From Haloterrigena salina JCM 13891 (lineage in GTDB: Archaea; Halobacteriota; Halobacteria; Halobacteriales; Natrialbaceae): 64,000 nucleotides of DNA. The notes under the pieces are model-generated. The model had not been told where the DNA came from. It worked only from the letters and a program-made list of their open reading frames with translations, and made no database searches. Each line of letters opens with the position of its first letter. Positions within the stretch are counted from its first letter, which is position 1. The stretch covers positions 38,929 through 102,928 of the forward strand of contig NZ_AOIS01000018.1 of the NCBI RefSeq assembly GCF_000337495.1, given 5' to 3'. Position numbers and translations under genes: made by a program. Below are positions 62,222 to 64,000 of this stretch, in pieces.

Positions 62222-64000
62222 ATGAGCGACGCGGGATACGACCACGCAACGGTCGAACGGCGCTGGCAGGAGGCGTGGGACGAGGAAGACGCCTATCGGA
62301 CGCCCGACGACGTCGAGGATCCGACGTACGTGCTGGGCATGTATCCGTACCCGTCGGGCAAACTCCACATGGGCCACGTCCGAAACTACACGATCACGGA
62401 CGCGTACGCCCGGTTCCGACGGATGCAGGGCGACGACGTGCTCCACCCGATGGGCTGGGACGCCTTCGGCCTCCCCGCGGAGAACGCGGCCAAGGAGCGC
62501 GACACCAACCCGCGAGACTGGACCTTCGACTGCATCGAGACGATGACCGAGCAGATGGAGTCGATGGGCTTCGGCTACGACTGGGACCGCGAGATCGCCA
62601 CCTGCACGCCGGAGTACTACCAGTGGAACCAGTGGCTCTTCGAGCGGTTCCACGAGGAGGGCTTAGTCGAGCGCCGCGACGCCGAGGTCAACTGGTGTCC
62701 CCACTGCGAGACCGTCCTCGCCGACGAGCAGGTCGAGGGCGAGGCCGAACTCTGCTGGCGCTGTGACACCCCCGTCGAGCAGCGCGAACTCGAGCAGTGG
62801 TTCCTGAAGATCACCGAGTACGCGGACGAGTTGTTGGAGGCGATCGACGACTTAGAGGGGTGGCCCAACTCGGTGCGCCAGATGCAGCGCAACTGGATCG
62901 GCCGCCAGTACGGAGCAGAGGTCGATTTCGAGGTCAGCGAGGCGCCACGCGCCTCGGACGGACGCGGCGAGGGAAGCGAGCCGCGGGAGTACGGTCCCGT
63001 CACGGCCTTTACGACCCGCCTCGACACCATCCACGGGGCGACGTTCTTCGCGCTGGCGCCCGACCACCCGATCAGCGAGGCACTCGCCGAGGAGGACGAG
63101 GACGTCCGCCGCTTCGTCGAGGAGGAGGCCGACCCCGACGGCGACGAGCCGAACGGCGTCGCGACCGGCCTCACAGCCACGAACCCCGCCACCGGCGACG
63201 AGATTCCGGTCTACGTCGCCGACTTCGTCCTCTCGGACGTCGGGACGGGCGCGCTGATGGCCGTTCCGGGCCACGACGAGCGCGACCACATCTTCGCGGA
63301 GAAGAAGGGACTGGACATCGTCCCCGTCATCGCCCCCGAACCCGAAGCGGGCGAGGCCCCCGAAGCTCCCGACGTCGAGGAGGCGGCCTACACCGAGGAC
63401 GGCGTGCTGATCAACTCCGGCGACTACTCGGGTCTCGACAGCGAGACGGCTCGAGAGCGCCTGACCGAGGACATCGACAGCGCCGAGGAAGCGACGCAGT
63501 ACCAGCTGCGCGACTGGGGGATCTCCCGCCAGCGCTACTGGGGAACGCCGATCCCGGTGATCCACTGCGAGGAGTGCGGTCCGGTCACGGTCCCCGAGGA
63601 GGACCTGCCGGTCGAACTGCCGGAGTTCATCAACACCACCGGCAACCCGCTGGACGCCGCCGAGGAGTGGAAGCAGACGACCTGTCCCGAGTGTGGCGGC
63701 CCGGCCGAACGGGAGACCGACACGATGGACACCTTCGTCGACTCCTCGTGGTACTTCCTGCGGTACGTCTCGCCCGGCCTCGAGGACGCCCCGTTCGACT
63801 TAGAGCGGGCCAACGACTGGATGCCCGTCGACCAGTACGTCGGCGGCATCGAACACGCCGTGATGCACCTGCTGTACTCGCGGTTCTTCACGAAGGTGCT
63901 GGCCGACCACGAAGGGCTCGAGCACCGCGAGCCCTTCACGAACCTGCTGGCCCAGGGGATGGTGCAACTCGAGGGCGAGAAGATGTCCAAGTCCAAGGGC
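62222..64000 (+). CDS. leuS: leucyl-tRNA synthetase (3' end outside window)
   Basis: The first 593 residues are present, in frame to the last base. The class I HIGH motif is [10 protein letters not shown] near residue 45, with [10 protein letters not shown] before it as in bacterial-type LeuRS. A zinc-ribbon segment ([13 protein letters not shown] with CWRC) and the editing-domain insertion ([21 protein letters not shown]) follow. The visible part ends at EKMSKSKG, the KMSKS signature. The C-terminal anticodon-binding part lies beyond the window. Confidence 0.95.
   Translation, partial: MSDAGYDHATVERRWQEAWDEEDAYRTPDDVEDPTYVLGMYPYPSGKLHMGHVRNYTITDAYARFRRMQGDDVLHPMGWDAFGLPAENAAKERDTNPRDWTFDCIETMTEQMESMGFGYDWDREIATCTPEYYQWNQWLFERFHEEGLVERRDAEVNWCPHCETVLADEQVEGEAELCWRCDTPVEQRELEQWFLKITEYADELLEAIDDLEGWPNSVRQMQRNWIGRQYGAEVDFEVSEAPRASDGRGEGSEPREYGPVTAFTTRLDTIHGATFFALAPDHPISEALAEEDEDVRRFVEEEADPDGDEPNGVATGLTATNPATGDEIPVYVADFVLSDVGTGALMAVPGHDERDHIFAEKKGLDIVPVIAPEPEAGEAPEAPDVEEAAYTEDGVLINSGDYSGLDSETARERLTEDIDSAEEATQYQLRDWGISRQRYWGTPIPVIHCEECGPVTVPEEDLPVELPEFINTTGNPLDAAEEWKQTTCPECGGPAERETDTMDTFVDSSWYFLRYVSPGLEDAPFDLERANDWMPVDQYVGGIEHAVMHLLYSRFFTKVLADHEGLEHREPFTNLLAQGMVQLEGEKMSKSKG

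Noticed and set aside
1-64000. CRISPR arrays, rRNA genes and complete insertion sequences
   Set aside because: No regularly spaced direct repeats, no rRNA-like sequence and no transposase frame were seen on either strand.

Overview
This window is chromosomal DNA from an extremely halophilic archaeon, most likely of the Natrialbales (Natrinema/Haloterrigena type). The evidence is high G+C, strongly acidic proteins rich in Asp and Glu, very frequent CTCGAG, and many genes whose ATG lies about 27 nt after a TATA-like box (leaderless transcripts). Gene content agrees: PolD large subunit with an intein, HalOD1, HTH_10 (Bat-type) and DUF7344-type proteins, and Tat lipoproteins. No rRNA gene, tRNA gene or CRISPR array was seen. 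Translation, family assignment and motif calls were made by eye; no search was run.

Layout. 1-17.5 kb is mainly housekeeping and transport: an MFS transporter, an ABC-2 exporter pair, a dolichol-kinase-like membrane protein, HalOD1 and PAS-HTH_10 regulators, acetamidase, glycyl-tRNA synthetase with a four-CBS protein, several small haloarchaeal proteins, a Na+/Ca2+ antiporter and UvrB. 18-26.2 kb is an accessory island holding a polymorphic toxin system. It has a very large secreted protein with calcium-binding thrombospondin-type-3 repeats and a variable C-terminal toxin domain, followed by an immunity gene, a short orphan toxin tail with its immunity gene, and a second displaced toxin C-terminus with its immunity gene. 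The large toxin gene lacks a usual start codon and carries a one-base frameshift.

26-36 kb holds a metal-exporter-like permease behind two DtxR-type palindromes, an acetyltransferase, and a five-gene oligopeptide ABC operon. 35.5-41.2 kb holds a PPC-domain gene and the PolD large subunit, whose catalytic motif is interrupted by a 494-residue intein with an intact LAGLIDADG endonuclease and a non-standard C-terminal Gly-Gln. A possible insertion-sequence end and a lower-G+C Tat lipoprotein deacetylase follow.

43-50 kb holds an alpha/beta hydrolase, two tandem rubredoxin-like proteins, ketopantoate reductase, a NifU-like protein, and a two-gene operon of unknown function behind two near-perfect DtxR/IdeR-type boxes. 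50-64 kb holds a PHP phosphoesterase, a RecJ-like DHH nuclease, the tetrapyrrole operon hemC-cobA-hemD, a truncated haemoglobin with a CGAA-N4-TTCG element, prephenate dehydratase, a site-2 protease, regulators, a PrxQ-type peroxiredoxin, Hsp20, a GIDE-like membrane protein, and the start of leucyl-tRNA synthetase, which runs off the end.

The most interesting unit is the toxin/immunity island. Its displaced cassettes share linker sequence with the main toxin gene, the arrangement expected for swapping toxin tips by recombination.
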